A stretch of 64,000 nt of DNA. Source: Lacrimispora celerecrescens. Its GTDB lineage: Bacteria > Bacillota > Clostridia > Lachnospirales > Lachnospiraceae. Location: assembly GCF_000732605.1 (NCBI RefSeq), contig NZ_JPME01000008.1, positions 1 through 64,000 of the forward strand, given 5' to 3'. Below, piece after piece: positions 23,478-31,703 of the stretch. Each line of letters starts with the position of its first letter. Positions within the stretch are counted from its first letter, which is position 1. Made by a program: the position numbers and the translations under genes. The notes under the pieces were generated by a model. That model made no database searches, was not told where the DNA came from, and was given only the letters and a program-made list of their open reading frames with translations.

Positions 23478-25241
23478 TTAATCATCAAGATCTAAAAACT
23501 CAAAGTCGTCTTCATCCTTCTCTGAATTCCCTGCCTCGTTAGATTTCAAATCCCGTTCAAAGTCTTCCAAACTGGTTTCTTCGATAAAATCGTCCTCTTC
23601 CAGGGCTTTTTGTTCTGCATCACCTGCATATACAGACTCGTCCATAGATTCTTCCTGGTAATCCGGATCCGGTTCTGTTTTGGAGCTTTGTCTGTCATAC
23701 TCTTCCCTGCTGTATCTTTTAATCTTGCTTGTAGGAATTTCTTCCTCCGGTTCAGTCCACCGCTGGTCATCATCTGGTTTTTGCTCTTTTCCTTTCCCTT
23801 TTCCGAAGCCGACGCTGCCGGGTCTGCCAGGGCCGGATCCATTGCCTTTTCTTGCAAGGACGATGACTGCGACAAGCAAGCCAAGGGCAACGACGCTCAC
23901 TCCAATGAGAATGTAGAGCTGTCTGTAGTAATCCTTGGTCAATTGATCATATGTGTTGGCCATTTCCACATACTTGCTATTTGAAACTCCGGAAGCATAG
24001 TATCTTTGAATGGTCTTCTCAGAAATATCATAACGGTAGAAATGCTTCTCTCCGTTCCAATTCATTGCATAGAACAGGCAATACTGAGGCTCAGCCTCTG
24101 AATCTTCTACCCAGCCGGTCACCCGTGCCCCGTCGATATCAGCTTGCCGTTCATGGAAGCCCTCTGGAACAACCGTATCCTTATCAAGAGGAATGATGAC
24201 AATGGCTTTTGCTATGGTCTCAACCTGTACAAACTGGGACCAGGAATCCGAACCCTCATTGTAAATGTAGAATCCGCCGTTTCCTCCGGAATCCTTTAAA
24301 TAAAGCAGAAGTAAGTCTTTTTCCAGTCCTTTTCCAGCCATGACATCTGTTCCTTTATAGGAATAGGTCTCAGACTCAAAGCCTTCCGGAAGCGCTGATT
24401 CATCAAAGGATGAAGCAATGCTGTAATCGGTTCCGTTAATGGTCACCACTGCTTCGCCGAATTCAGCCTCAGACGTTTCCGTATTTCCACCTGTGGTAGG
24501 AGCGGTTTGTCCGCCCTCTGCTTTCGTAACCTGAATGGTATAGTTTTTAATTGTCTGCCCATCCTCTGCAGTTACCTTGATGACTACCTGGTTTACTCCG
24601 GACTTTAAGCCCTTTTCTCCCTGAAGTGCTACATGGGCACCTGCATTGGCTGCCACCGCATTTACTACCAGGTCCGCTGTGTTTGCATCAACCTCAGCCG
24701 TATAGCTTTCAACAGACGCAGAGAAAGCCGGAGTCAGAGTCCCTGGGGAAATCTTTAATGATTTTAAGGTTGCATCCTTTGAATATGTGGCAGGAGATGT
24801 AACCTTGACCGTTGAGCTCCCCTGCTTGCTTAAAGAAAGCGTCTGGGAATCTACATCATAGATTTCCTGGGAGGTCACGCTGATCTGGGTATTTCCTGCC
24901 TGCAGCGCCTTAAACTTCAAGGTAAAGCTAAAGGTTTTCTGATTGGCAGAATCCATGGTTCCCAGGACCTTAATTGCTCCTGCGCCGCCATTTGCATTGG
25001 TTCCGCTGACAAACTCCAAAATACTCGGATCATAAGACAGCATAACTTCTGCTGTACCCAGAGCGCTGTCACTGGTCACTTTCATATTTACTGTTACTTC
25101 GTTTCCCACCATGACCGATGGGTCAGAAAACGCGATCTTAGCATCTGCGGCCCAGGATACCAGCCGTCCGGCAGGACAGGATATGGCAATCACACAGGCC
25201 AGCATCAGACCGGCCGTTAGTTTTTTCAGTTTCCTATTCAT
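23478..25241 (-). CDS. Membrane-anchored cohesin-domain protein with cadherin-like domain and acidic cytoplasmic tail
   Basis: The 587 residues comprise: signal peptide (1-32), a cohesin-type beta-sandwich (about 33-148; AKIAFSDPSVMVGNEVTV, AEVMLSYDPSILEFVSG), a cadherin-like beta-sandwich domain (about 153-240; DATLKSLKISPGTLTPAFS, ending NYTIQVTK), an uncharacterised extracellular region (260-435), a transmembrane helix (about 442-463) and a Gly/Lys then Asp/Glu-rich cytoplasmic tail. Cohesins bind dockerins, and the gene immediately upstream encodes a dockerin-ended wall hydrolase. I infer that this protein holds that enzyme at the membrane surface. The acidic tail has no recognisable enzyme motif. 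Confidence 0.85.
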   Translation of the reverse strand: MNRKLKKLTAGLMLACVIAISCPAGRLVSWAADAKIAFSDPSVMVGNEVTVNMKVTSDSALGTAEVMLSYDPSILEFVSGTNANGGAGAIKVLGTMDSANQKTFSFTLKFKALQAGNTQISVTSQEIYDVDSQTLSLSKQGSSTVKVTSPATYSKDATLKSLKISPGTLTPAFSASVESYTAEVDANTADLVVNAVAANAGAHVALQGEKGLKSGVNQVVIKVTAEDGQTIKNYTIQVTKAEGGQTAPTTGGNTETSEAEFGEAVVTINGTDYSIASSFDESALPEGFESETYSYKGTDVMAGKGLEKDLLLLYLKDSGGNGGFYIYNEGSDSWSQFVQVETIAKAIVIIPLDKDTVVPEGFHERQADIDGARVTGWVEDSEAEPQYCLFYAMNWNGEKHFYRYDISEKTIQRYYASGVSNSKYVEMANTYDQLTKDYYRQLYILIGVSVVALGLLVAVIVLARKGNGSGPGRPGSVGFGKGKGKEQKPDDDQRWTEPEEEIPTSKIKRYSREEYDRQSSKTEPDPDYQEESMDESVYAGDAEQKALEEDDFIEETSLEDFERDLKSNEAGNSEKDEDDFEFLDLDD

Positions 25242-25265
25242 ATTGTCTCCTATTTCTGTTGGACT

Positions 25266-27593
25266 TTAAAGTCCGAGGATTTTTTTCTGCAAAAGCAGAA
25301 GATCCTGTGAATTCACCTTGCCGTCTCCGTTTAAATCAGCTGCCAGCTTGCCCTTCTCAGATATGGTTTCCAATCCCAGAAGGTATCGCTGAAGCTTCAG
25401 TACATCCAGGCTGTTTATTTTTCCATCCCCATTGATATCTCCAATCCCAAAGGCGGAGGACTGAACGGCGGCCGGAGCCTGGGTCTGCTGGGGAGTGCTT
25501 GCAGCAGTTTCTGTCACTTTGATGTCAGTTCCGGGTCCCTGGGCTATCACTCCCGTAGAGGTCTGAACGGAAATGCTTGCGGAACCATTAGGAGCTATGC
25601 TCACATTGCTTCCTCCCGGTGTTCCTGCATGATCCGTACCGGAAGGATTGGATACTCCAGGGCCTATATTGCTGCCAGGACCGTTAGAAGTATTGCCACC
25701 GGTGCCTGAGCCTGAGCCGGTTCCGGTTCCAGCGCCTGAGGAATACGTTGGTCCGTTGTTTTGACGCACCACATGGAGGACGTATTCCCTGACACTTCCA
25801 TTTTGTGCAGTAACTGATACCTTAATATCATTATTGCCGCTTGAAAGCGTGATTGTACCTGTCCCTTTGACAGAAGCCAAGGAACTAAGGGCGGTTGCAT
25901 ACACATTGATGCTTGATACTCCGGGATCCACAATCAAGTCGTATCCAAGGGTATCACGATTAAAGGTGGGAGTCATAACAAATCCTTCCACGCTCAAACC
26001 GGACAGCTTATTGTTGGGATTGCCGTCGCCGGTAGGCTGGCTGCAGGCATTATCAGGCATGTTGTTATAAATCGGTATCTTAAACTCAAGCTCTGTCTGT
26101 TTCATATCACTGTTATATGCTTTTGAATAAACAGCACCCTCTGATGCAGCTCCCTGTACATTGGTCATATACTGGTGTTTGTATAAATTAGACCCCTGCA
26201 CATTAAACTTCTTCAGATAAAATGTATCCTGCCCAACTTTTACATAGTTATTACCATAATAGAAAGCTCCGCCTAAAATTGATTTTTCAGGAGAATTCCA
26301 TGGTCTTTCATAATTGCCGGACTGAGATGCCCACCATAAGCCTCTTTGCACCGCAGTCATATTTCCTGACTGATATGCTTCAATATTAAAAAAATTATAA
26401 TATCCTTCGTAACCTGATTCTGTTCCTGAAATACTTTTGCCTGATCCGGAAGATCCCTGTTCCTGAATGATCATAGCTGCAAGGACATAAGGATTCACCC
26501 CTGACTGGGCAGCCGCATTCATGATCATGTTCACATAGGCGCTGCTGCCTGAAACCGTTCCAGTGGTATTATTATTGGTATTGGTATTGGACGAGGACGG
26601 TCCTGTTAAGCTGGCTCCCGGTCCGTATTCCATGACGATGGGAAGGTTTTTTGGCGTTATGGAAGCTTGCGGCCCTTCCAGACTGGCCTTTCCTGAATCG
26701 GAACTGGATTCCGCTCCTGCCCCCGGGTTAATCGCTGCTCCCGGTCCAATGACAGCACCTGGCCCTATGACCGTGCCGCCGCCGGAAGAGCTGTCCGTAT
26801 TTCCTGGGTTACTGCTTCCGCCGGAAGATTCGCCGGATAAAAACGTACCCTTTACCATGGTCTTTAAACCATCTGCCGTATGCTTATTTCCATCATATGT
26901 ATGGGTCATAAATTGGAATACATTGGTCTCATCAAGGAAATTCCTGGGATCCATATAATATCTTACAATGTCTTCAGAAGCGGTGACCCAGCTGCTTCCG
27001 TCATATCCGATCCATATACTGCTATCCCAGTTATATGCACCATCTACCGTGGACTTCCAGGATGACAGGCTGTTCGTGTGGACCAGAGTTTTTCCTACCT
27101 GGCTTTCTTCCTTAACTGCTGTGTTCCAGTCCAGATTTGTATGCTGGGCGCGGAATACCCACTTGGGATACTGGGCATGCAGCGCACGAAGCTTTGTCTT
27201 ATAGCTTTCCGGAAACCCTTCCGCTGTAAGCCGGGACTCAAAATCCGCGTCATTGGTATAGGAAGAGGGAAACTTAAGGTAGCTTTTGGAAACATATCCG
27301 GTAACCGTCTGACCACCGGAACCGGATACCCGGATTTGATACCAGAGCGCTCCATCCGATGCGTTTTTTTCATCAATCACAGTCACCGACGCTCCGTTCG
27401 TTAATTTTGTAACAACTGAATAGGTCGTACCAGGGCCGCTTCTCACATTTAACGTGGTGGCATTTACCGTTGCTGCCTTTTCCGTATAAGCATAAGCATT
27501 TATGTATGGCGAAACCGCTCCCATGTAAGAGTCCATCACCAGGACACTGGCCAGAATAACGGCCATCTTACGAGCTTTTTTATACTTTTTCAT
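25266..27593 (-). CDS. Dockerin-bearing cell-wall hydrolase with SH3, split glucosaminidase and cadherin-like domains
   Basis: The 775 residues run: signal peptide (1-36), bacterial SH3 (41-106), N-terminal part of an endo-beta-N-acetylglucosaminidase region (110-250), a Gly/Pro/Ser-rich insert (about 252-350) with IGPG repeats, the catalytic core (351-500; IIQEQG with likely catalytic E378, then YYNFFNIEA), a cadherin-like domain (527-610), another low-complexity linker, and a type I dockerin (717-775) with two calcium loops (D719-N721-D723 and D753-N755-D757). It would cut peptidoglycan glycan strands. The cohesin gene starts 24 bp downstream, so the two are one operon. Confidence 0.88.
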   Translation of the reverse strand: MKKYKKARKMAVILASVLVMDSYMGAVSPYINAYAYTEKAATVNATTLNVRSGPGTTYSVVTKLTNGASVTVIDEKNASDGALWYQIRVSGSGGQTVTGYVSKSYLKFPSSYTNDADFESRLTAEGFPESYKTKLRALHAQYPKWVFRAQHTNLDWNTAVKEESQVGKTLVHTNSLSSWKSTVDGAYNWDSSIWIGYDGSSWVTASEDIVRYYMDPRNFLDETNVFQFMTHTYDGNKHTADGLKTMVKGTFLSGESSGGSSNPGNTDSSSGGGTVIGPGAVIGPGAAINPGAGAESSSDSGKASLEGPQASITPKNLPIVMEYGPGASLTGPSSSNTNTNNNTTGTVSGSSAYVNMIMNAAAQSGVNPYVLAAMIIQEQGSSGSGKSISGTESGYEGYYNFFNIEAYQSGNMTAVQRGLWWASQSGNYERPWNSPEKSILGGAFYYGNNYVKVGQDTFYLKKFNVQGSNLYKHQYMTNVQGAASEGAVYSKAYNSDMKQTELEFKIPIYNNMPDNACSQPTGDGNPNNKLSGLSVEGFVMTPTFNRDTLGYDLIVDPGVSSINVYATALSSLASVKGTGTITLSSGNNDIKVSVTAQNGSVREYVLHVVRQNNGPTYSSGAGTGTGSGSGTGGNTSNGPGSNIGPGVSNPSGTDHAGTPGGSNVSIAPNGSASISVQTSTGVIAQGPGTDIKVTETAASTPQQTQAPAAVQSSAFGIGDINGDGKINSLDVLKLQRYLLGLETISEKGKLAADLNGDGKVNSQDLLLLQKKILGL

Positions 27594-27661
27594 CTGTTTC
27601 TCCCAATATATCCTCTTGTATTTAGTGAATTTCCAATTACATGTAAATTATACATTTATTT

Positions 27662-27691
27662 ATTATAATGACAAATGATACCATGTGTCAA
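27662..27691 (-). promoter_or_regulatory. SigmaA-type promoter of the wall hydrolase-cohesin operon
   Basis: TTGACA (27691-27686) and TATAAT (27667-27662) are separated by 18 bp on the minus strand, 69 bp ahead of the hydrolase ATG. Confidence 0.7.
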
Positions 27692-27750
27692 CTGAATCAG
27701 GTAAAGTTCAGACAAATGGAATTATTTGTAAGAAAATCTTTATACTTATA

Positions 27751-27787
27751 AAAAAAGATCCCCCTAATTTGGGAGATCTTTTTTTTA
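27751..27787 (-). terminator. Terminator of the decarboxylase operon
   Basis: AAAAAAGATC, CCC/GGG and GATCTTTTTT form a stem with one mismatch. The minus strand reads into a run of seven T. It begins four bases after the oadA stop codon. Confidence 0.85.
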
Positions 27788-27790
27788 AGA

Positions 27791-29203
27791 TTATACTGGA
27801 TATGCCTTATTTTCCTTATCTGCCAGAGAGGAATCCACCCCGGTCTGCTGTGCAGCCCGGTACTGGAAGAATTCCTTGGCAACCGTTGGGAACAGGGCAT
27901 AGGAAAGTACATCTTCATCCTGCTGTTTCCACTGTGCGCATTCCTTCTCAAACTGAGGAAGCTGGGGAGCAATTAAATCGGCTGGGCGGCAGGTAATTGG
28001 CGTCTCATCGCCGATGATTTTCTTCTGGACTTCTGCGTTAAATGGTTTAACTGTCTGTCCGAACTCGCCCATGAAAATCTTCTTTGTCTCTTTCGTTACC
28101 ATTTTATAACGTTCACCGCTAATAACATTTAAAACAGCCTGGGTACCAACGATCTGGGAAGACGGTGTTACAAGCGGCGGTTCCCCAAAGTCTTTTCGTA
28201 CCTTTGGAATCTCTTGCAGCACTTCCATATATTTATCTTCCTGACCGGCTTCCTTTAACTGGCTCACCAGGTTGGAAAGCATGCCGCCAGGTACCTGATA
28301 CTGAAGGGTCTTAATGTCTACGCCCAATACCTTTGGATTTAAGCGTCCGCTCTTTAATGCTTCCTCTCTGATTGGCTGGAAGTATGCACAGATTTCTGCC
28401 AACAGATTCTGATCGTAGCCCGTGTCATAGGGCGTACCGCGGAAAGTCTCAACCATGACCTCAGTCGCCGGCTGGCTGGTTCCAAGGGCAAGTGGGGACA
28501 TTGCGGTATCGATAATATCGCAGCCTGCTTCTACTGCCTTTAAATAGGTCATAGATGCAACGCCTGAAGTATAGTGGGTGTGTAAGTCAATTGGAAGCTT
28601 TGTGGATTCCTTTAATACCCGTACAAGTTCATCTGCCTTGTAGGGTGTTAAAAGTCCTGCCATATCTTTGATACAGATGGAATCAGCACCCATATCCTCA
28701 ATCCTCTTTGCAATATCCTTCCAGTAATCCAGGGTATAAGCTTCCCCAAGGGTATAGCTTAAAGCTACCTGTGCATGACCTTTTTCTTTATTACAAGCAG
28801 TCACTGCGGTCTGTAAGTTGCGAAGATCGTTGAAACAGTCAAAAATGCGGATAATATCAATGCCGTTAGCCAGGGACTTCTGGACAAAATACTCTACCAC
28901 GTCATCGGCATAATGGTTATATCCCAGGATGTTCTGCCCCCTAAACAGCATCTGCAGCTTTGTATTCTTAAATCCATCCCTTAATTGTCTCAGTCTCATC
29001 CAGGGATCTTCTTTTAAGAAACGCAGACATGCGTCAAAGGTTGCACCACCCCAGCACTCTACCGCATGATAGCCAACCTGATCCATCTTCTCAATGATGG
29101 GAAGCATCTGCTCGGTTGTCATTCTTGTAGCAAACAAAGACTGATGAGCGTCACGAAGGACTGTCTCTACAATCTTAACCGGCTTTTTCTCTATTTCTGC
29201 CAT
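27791..29203 (-). CDS. oadA: Oxaloacetate decarboxylase alpha subunit, carboxyltransferase (5S type)
   Basis: This 470-residue cytoplasmic subunit transfers the carboxyl of oxaloacetate to biotin, leaving pyruvate. The TIM barrel shows ETVLRDAHQSLFATRM (13-28), the zinc/lysine region CIKDMAGLL with the likely carboxylated Lys, and DLHTHYTSG. The conserved PYC/OADA domain follows. Unlike Klebsiella OadA it has no biotin domain at its C-terminus. The carrier is the separate gene at 30.5 kb. It is last in the mmdA-like, oadG, biotin carrier, oadB, oadA operon. Pyruvate carboxylase subunit B is the alternative name, but the membrane partners favour decarboxylation. Confidence 0.92.
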   Translation of the reverse strand: MAEIEKKPVKIVETVLRDAHQSLFATRMTTEQMLPIIEKMDQVGYHAVECWGGATFDACLRFLKEDPWMRLRQLRDGFKNTKLQMLFRGQNILGYNHYADDVVEYFVQKSLANGIDIIRIFDCFNDLRNLQTAVTACNKEKGHAQVALSYTLGEAYTLDYWKDIAKRIEDMGADSICIKDMAGLLTPYKADELVRVLKESTKLPIDLHTHYTSGVASMTYLKAVEAGCDIIDTAMSPLALGTSQPATEVMVETFRGTPYDTGYDQNLLAEICAYFQPIREEALKSGRLNPKVLGVDIKTLQYQVPGGMLSNLVSQLKEAGQEDKYMEVLQEIPKVRKDFGEPPLVTPSSQIVGTQAVLNVISGERYKMVTKETKKIFMGEFGQTVKPFNAEVQKKIIGDETPITCRPADLIAPQLPQFEKECAQWKQQDEDVLSYALFPTVAKEFFQYRAAQQTGVDSSLADKENKAYPV

Positions 29204-29237
29204 TGTCTTACCTCCATGTTTGTCAATTCTTCTGATT

Positions 29238-29264
29238 ACTGGAAAGGCTTAACGCCTTTCCAGT
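29238..29264 (-). other. Intercistronic stem-loop between oadB and oadA
   Basis: ACTGGAAAGGC pairs perfectly with GCCTTTCCAGT around a 5-nt loop. No T-run follows on the minus strand, so partial termination or mRNA processing that tunes OadA level is more likely than full termination. Confidence 0.55.
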
Positions 29265-29270
29265 GAAAAG

Positions 29271-30419
29271 TTATCTAACTCCGAATATTGCCATAAATGT
29301 ACCAGCCGCAACCGCAGTACCGATAACGCCTGCCACGTTTGGTCCCATGGCATGCATCAGCAGGAAATTCGTAGGATCTGCCTCAGAACCAACCTTCTGG
29401 GATACACGGGCTGACATAGGAACAGCAGATACGCCTGCAGAACCGATGAGGGGATTCACCTTACCGCCGGAAACCTTGCACATCAGCTTGCCAAACAATA
29501 CGCCGGCGGCTGTTCCGACTGCAAATGCCACCAGGCCTAAAATTACGATCTTGATGGTACTCATATTTAAGAAGGCTTCCGCACTGGTCGTCGCACCTAC
29601 GGAAGTTCCTAACAGGATAACCACGATATACATCATGGCATTGCCTGCAGTCTCCGTCAACTGCTTAACCACGCCGGATTCTTTAAATAAGTTTCCTAAC
29701 ATCAGCATTCCCACCAGGGGAGCTGTTGTTGGAAGAATAAAGCATACGACCGTTGTTACGATGATCGGGAATAAGATCCTCTCAAGCCTTGATACGGGAC
29801 GAAGCTGTTCCATCCGGATCTTTCTCTCTTTTTCTGTAGTCAGAAGCTTCATGATCGGCGGCTGGATAATGGGCACCAGCGCCATATAGGAATAAGCTGC
29901 TACCGCAATGGGCCCCATAAGGGAAGTCATTCCCAGTTTTCCTGCAAGGAATATGGAAGTCGGTCCGTCGGCTCCACCGATGATGGAGATGGCAGCTGCT
30001 GCCTTGTCGTTAAAGCCCATAAAAATAGCAAGAAAATAAGCGGTATAAATACCGAACTGGGCGGCCGCTCCTAAAAGAAAGCTCTTTGGATTGGCAATCA
30101 AAGGCCCAAAATCCGTCATGGCTCCTACACCCATGAAAATCAGGGGTGGCAGGATGCCCCATTCATCCAGCTTAAAGAAATAATTCAGCAGTCCGCCTCC
30201 GGAGCCATCTGCTCCAGCCTCCTTCATAATATCCGGATAGATATTAACTAACAGCATACCAAAGGAAATCGGTACCAGAAGCAGGGGTTCAAAGCCTTTT
30301 CTGATAGCCAGGTATAAAAATATGAAGGCTACAAGAATCATGACCATATTCCCTGCTGTCAGGTTAAAAAATGCGGTCTGCTGAAGAAGATTTGTAAATG
30401 TATTACTAATATAATCCAT
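29271..30419 (-). CDS. oadB: Na+-translocating decarboxylase beta subunit
   Basis: This 382-residue integral membrane subunit decarboxylates carboxybiotin and moves Na+ outward. About nine to eleven hydrophobic segments are visible, with the family's conserved [15 protein letters not shown] region carrying the Na+-site Asp and the [13 protein letters not shown] and [14 protein letters not shown] re-entrant motifs. The C-terminal [18 protein letters not shown] is also diagnostic. It lies 55 bp after the biotin-carrier gene and before oadA. Confidence 0.94.
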   Translation of the reverse strand: MDYISNTFTNLLQQTAFFNLTAGNMVMILVAFIFLYLAIRKGFEPLLLVPISFGMLLVNIYPDIMKEAGADGSGGGLLNYFFKLDEWGILPPLIFMGVGAMTDFGPLIANPKSFLLGAAAQFGIYTAYFLAIFMGFNDKAAAAISIIGGADGPTSIFLAGKLGMTSLMGPIAVAAYSYMALVPIIQPPIMKLLTTEKERKIRMEQLRPVSRLERILFPIIVTTVVCFILPTTAPLVGMLMLGNLFKESGVVKQLTETAGNAMMYIVVILLGTSVGATTSAEAFLNMSTIKIVILGLVAFAVGTAAGVLFGKLMCKVSGGKVNPLIGSAGVSAVPMSARVSQKVGSEADPTNFLLMHAMGPNVAGVIGTAVAAGTFMAIFGVR

Positions 30420-30474
30420 GTCAATCCCTCCATATGGATTCCGCCCTGTTTATCTTACGGCGGATTCTTCCGTA

Positions 30475-30888
30475 CTAGTTTAATGTAGCCAAGGTTGCTC
30501 CTGCTTCTACTGAGTCACCGATCGCTACATTAACGCTGGCAACGGTTCCATCGGAAGGTGCTACGATCTCGTTCTCCATCTTCATGGCCTCGAGAAGAAT
30601 CAGCACATCCCCACGTTTCACTGCCTGTCCTGGGCTTACCTTAACGCCAAGGATCTTGCCTGGCATGGGAGCTGCCACTTTAAGGCCACCTTCTGAGCCT
30701 GCGCTGGCCGCCTTTACAGGAGCTGCTGCTGGTGCAGGTGCTGCCTTCGGTGCAGGTGCTGCCTTCGGTGCAGCTGGAGCTGGTGCAGGCACAGCCTTGT
30801 TAGCTGCTGCCGGTGCGCCGGTGGCTGAGCCTTCTTCTACGGTTACCTCATAAACATTCCCATTCACTGTAATTGTATAGTTTTTCAT
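30475..30888 (-). CDS. Biotin carboxyl carrier protein of the Na+ pump (1.3S / OadA-C / MmdC type)
   Basis: The 137 residues consist of a short N-terminal strand region (MKNYTITVNGNVYEV), a long Ala/Pro-rich flexible linker (about 26-66) and a biotinyl domain (68-137) with the EAMKMEN attachment site, whose Lys carries biotin. The linker lets biotin shuttle between carboxyltransferase and OadB. ATG 30888 is preferred because AGGAGG is nine bases upstream. The ATG at 30897 would abut the ribosome site. It probably serves both carboxyltransferases of the operon. Confidence 0.92.
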   Translation of the reverse strand: MKNYTITVNGNVYEVTVEEGSATGAPAAANKAVPAPAPAAPKAAPAPKAAPAPAAAPVKAASAGSEGGLKVAAPMPGKILGVKVSPGQAVKRGDVLILLEAMKMENEIVAPSDGTVASVNVAIGDSVEAGATLATLN

Positions 30889-30909
30889 GATGATCATCCT
30901 CCTGATTAA

Positions 30910-31686
30910 TTAAGCTTTTTTCCATTTACCAGCTGGCGCCCGTCTGATCGAGCGGACCACCAGGCCGCTTGGAGAGCTTCCTTCCGATGCCGCAATTGCC
31001 GCAGTAATAACTGCTACCAGCTCTAAGTCATCCACAAGTTCCAGTTCCTCTTCTATTTCTGCAGCAGAGGCAGAAACTACAGGAAGGGGTGCGGGAGCAG
31101 GCTCATTAGCCTTCCCATTAAACTTATCTTCAAGCTTTCCAATATACTTGAAGCATCCGATAAGCAGACTGATGAAAATCAGTACAATAAATACGGTTCC
31201 CATTCCCATCAGGGTATTAAACACGGCTTTTTCCATCCGCTCGCCTAATGTATATTCCGGCACAAATGCCACACTGGTAATCTTTGTGAGCTTTGAATCC
31301 GTTGTAATGGAAAATTCCAAATTTCTCTTTTCAAATTCTGCTTTGATTGTAGCGCTGTACCCGTGGTCAATCGCTTCTACCTTTGCCGTACCGCCGATTG
31401 ATACCATGGCGCCAAGCTCATTCTTTATATTCTCCCAGGAATCTACGCCCTCAGCCAGGGCAGCATACTCATCCTGGGACTGCATGTTCTTCTTAAACTC
31501 AGGAATCTGGCTGTCCTCAAGACCGGTATACAGCTCTAAGAAGGAACCTGGAAGCTGTTCCATCTGTGACTGTATCCTGGCATCAATTTCTTCGGCTGGG
31601 GTATCGGCTTTGCTGCATGCAGATAATGAAAAGAGGCAGGCTGCCATAATAAGTCCCAATGCTACTCGTTTCATATTCAGTTTCAT
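30910..31686 (-). CDS. oadG: OadG-family gamma subunit fused behind an N-terminal lipoprotein domain
   Basis: OadG subunits are normally about 80-120 residues with one helix and hold the decarboxylase complex at the membrane. This 258-residue version has a lipoprotein-type signal (LSAC, Cys 24) and an extracellular domain of about 110 residues (30-140; DARIQSQMEQLPGSFLELY), similar in style to DUF3887. Then follow the OadG helix (about 153-172, MGTVFIVLIFISLLIGCFKY), a Pro/Ala-rich segment and the conserved VAVITAAIAASEG / FVVRSIRR-type tail. The extra outside domain is not explained by decarboxylase function. Confidence 0.85.
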   Translation of the reverse strand: MKLNMKRVALGLIMAACLFSLSACSKADTPAEEIDARIQSQMEQLPGSFLELYTGLEDSQIPEFKKNMQSQDEYAALAEGVDSWENIKNELGAMVSIGGTAKVEAIDHGYSATIKAEFEKRNLEFSITTDSKLTKITSVAFVPEYTLGERMEKAVFNTLMGMGTVFIVLIFISLLIGCFKYIGKLEDKFNGKANEPAPAPLPVVSASAAEIEEELELVDDLELVAVITAAIAASEGSSPSGLVVRSIRRAPAGKWKKA

Positions 31687-31703
31687 ATACCTGTCACCTC
31701 ATT

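Noticed and set aside
27078-27404. Plus-strand open frame of 108 codons inside the wall hydrolase gene
   Set aside because: It is antisense to a well-supported coding region, has no ribosome site and no recognisable protein.
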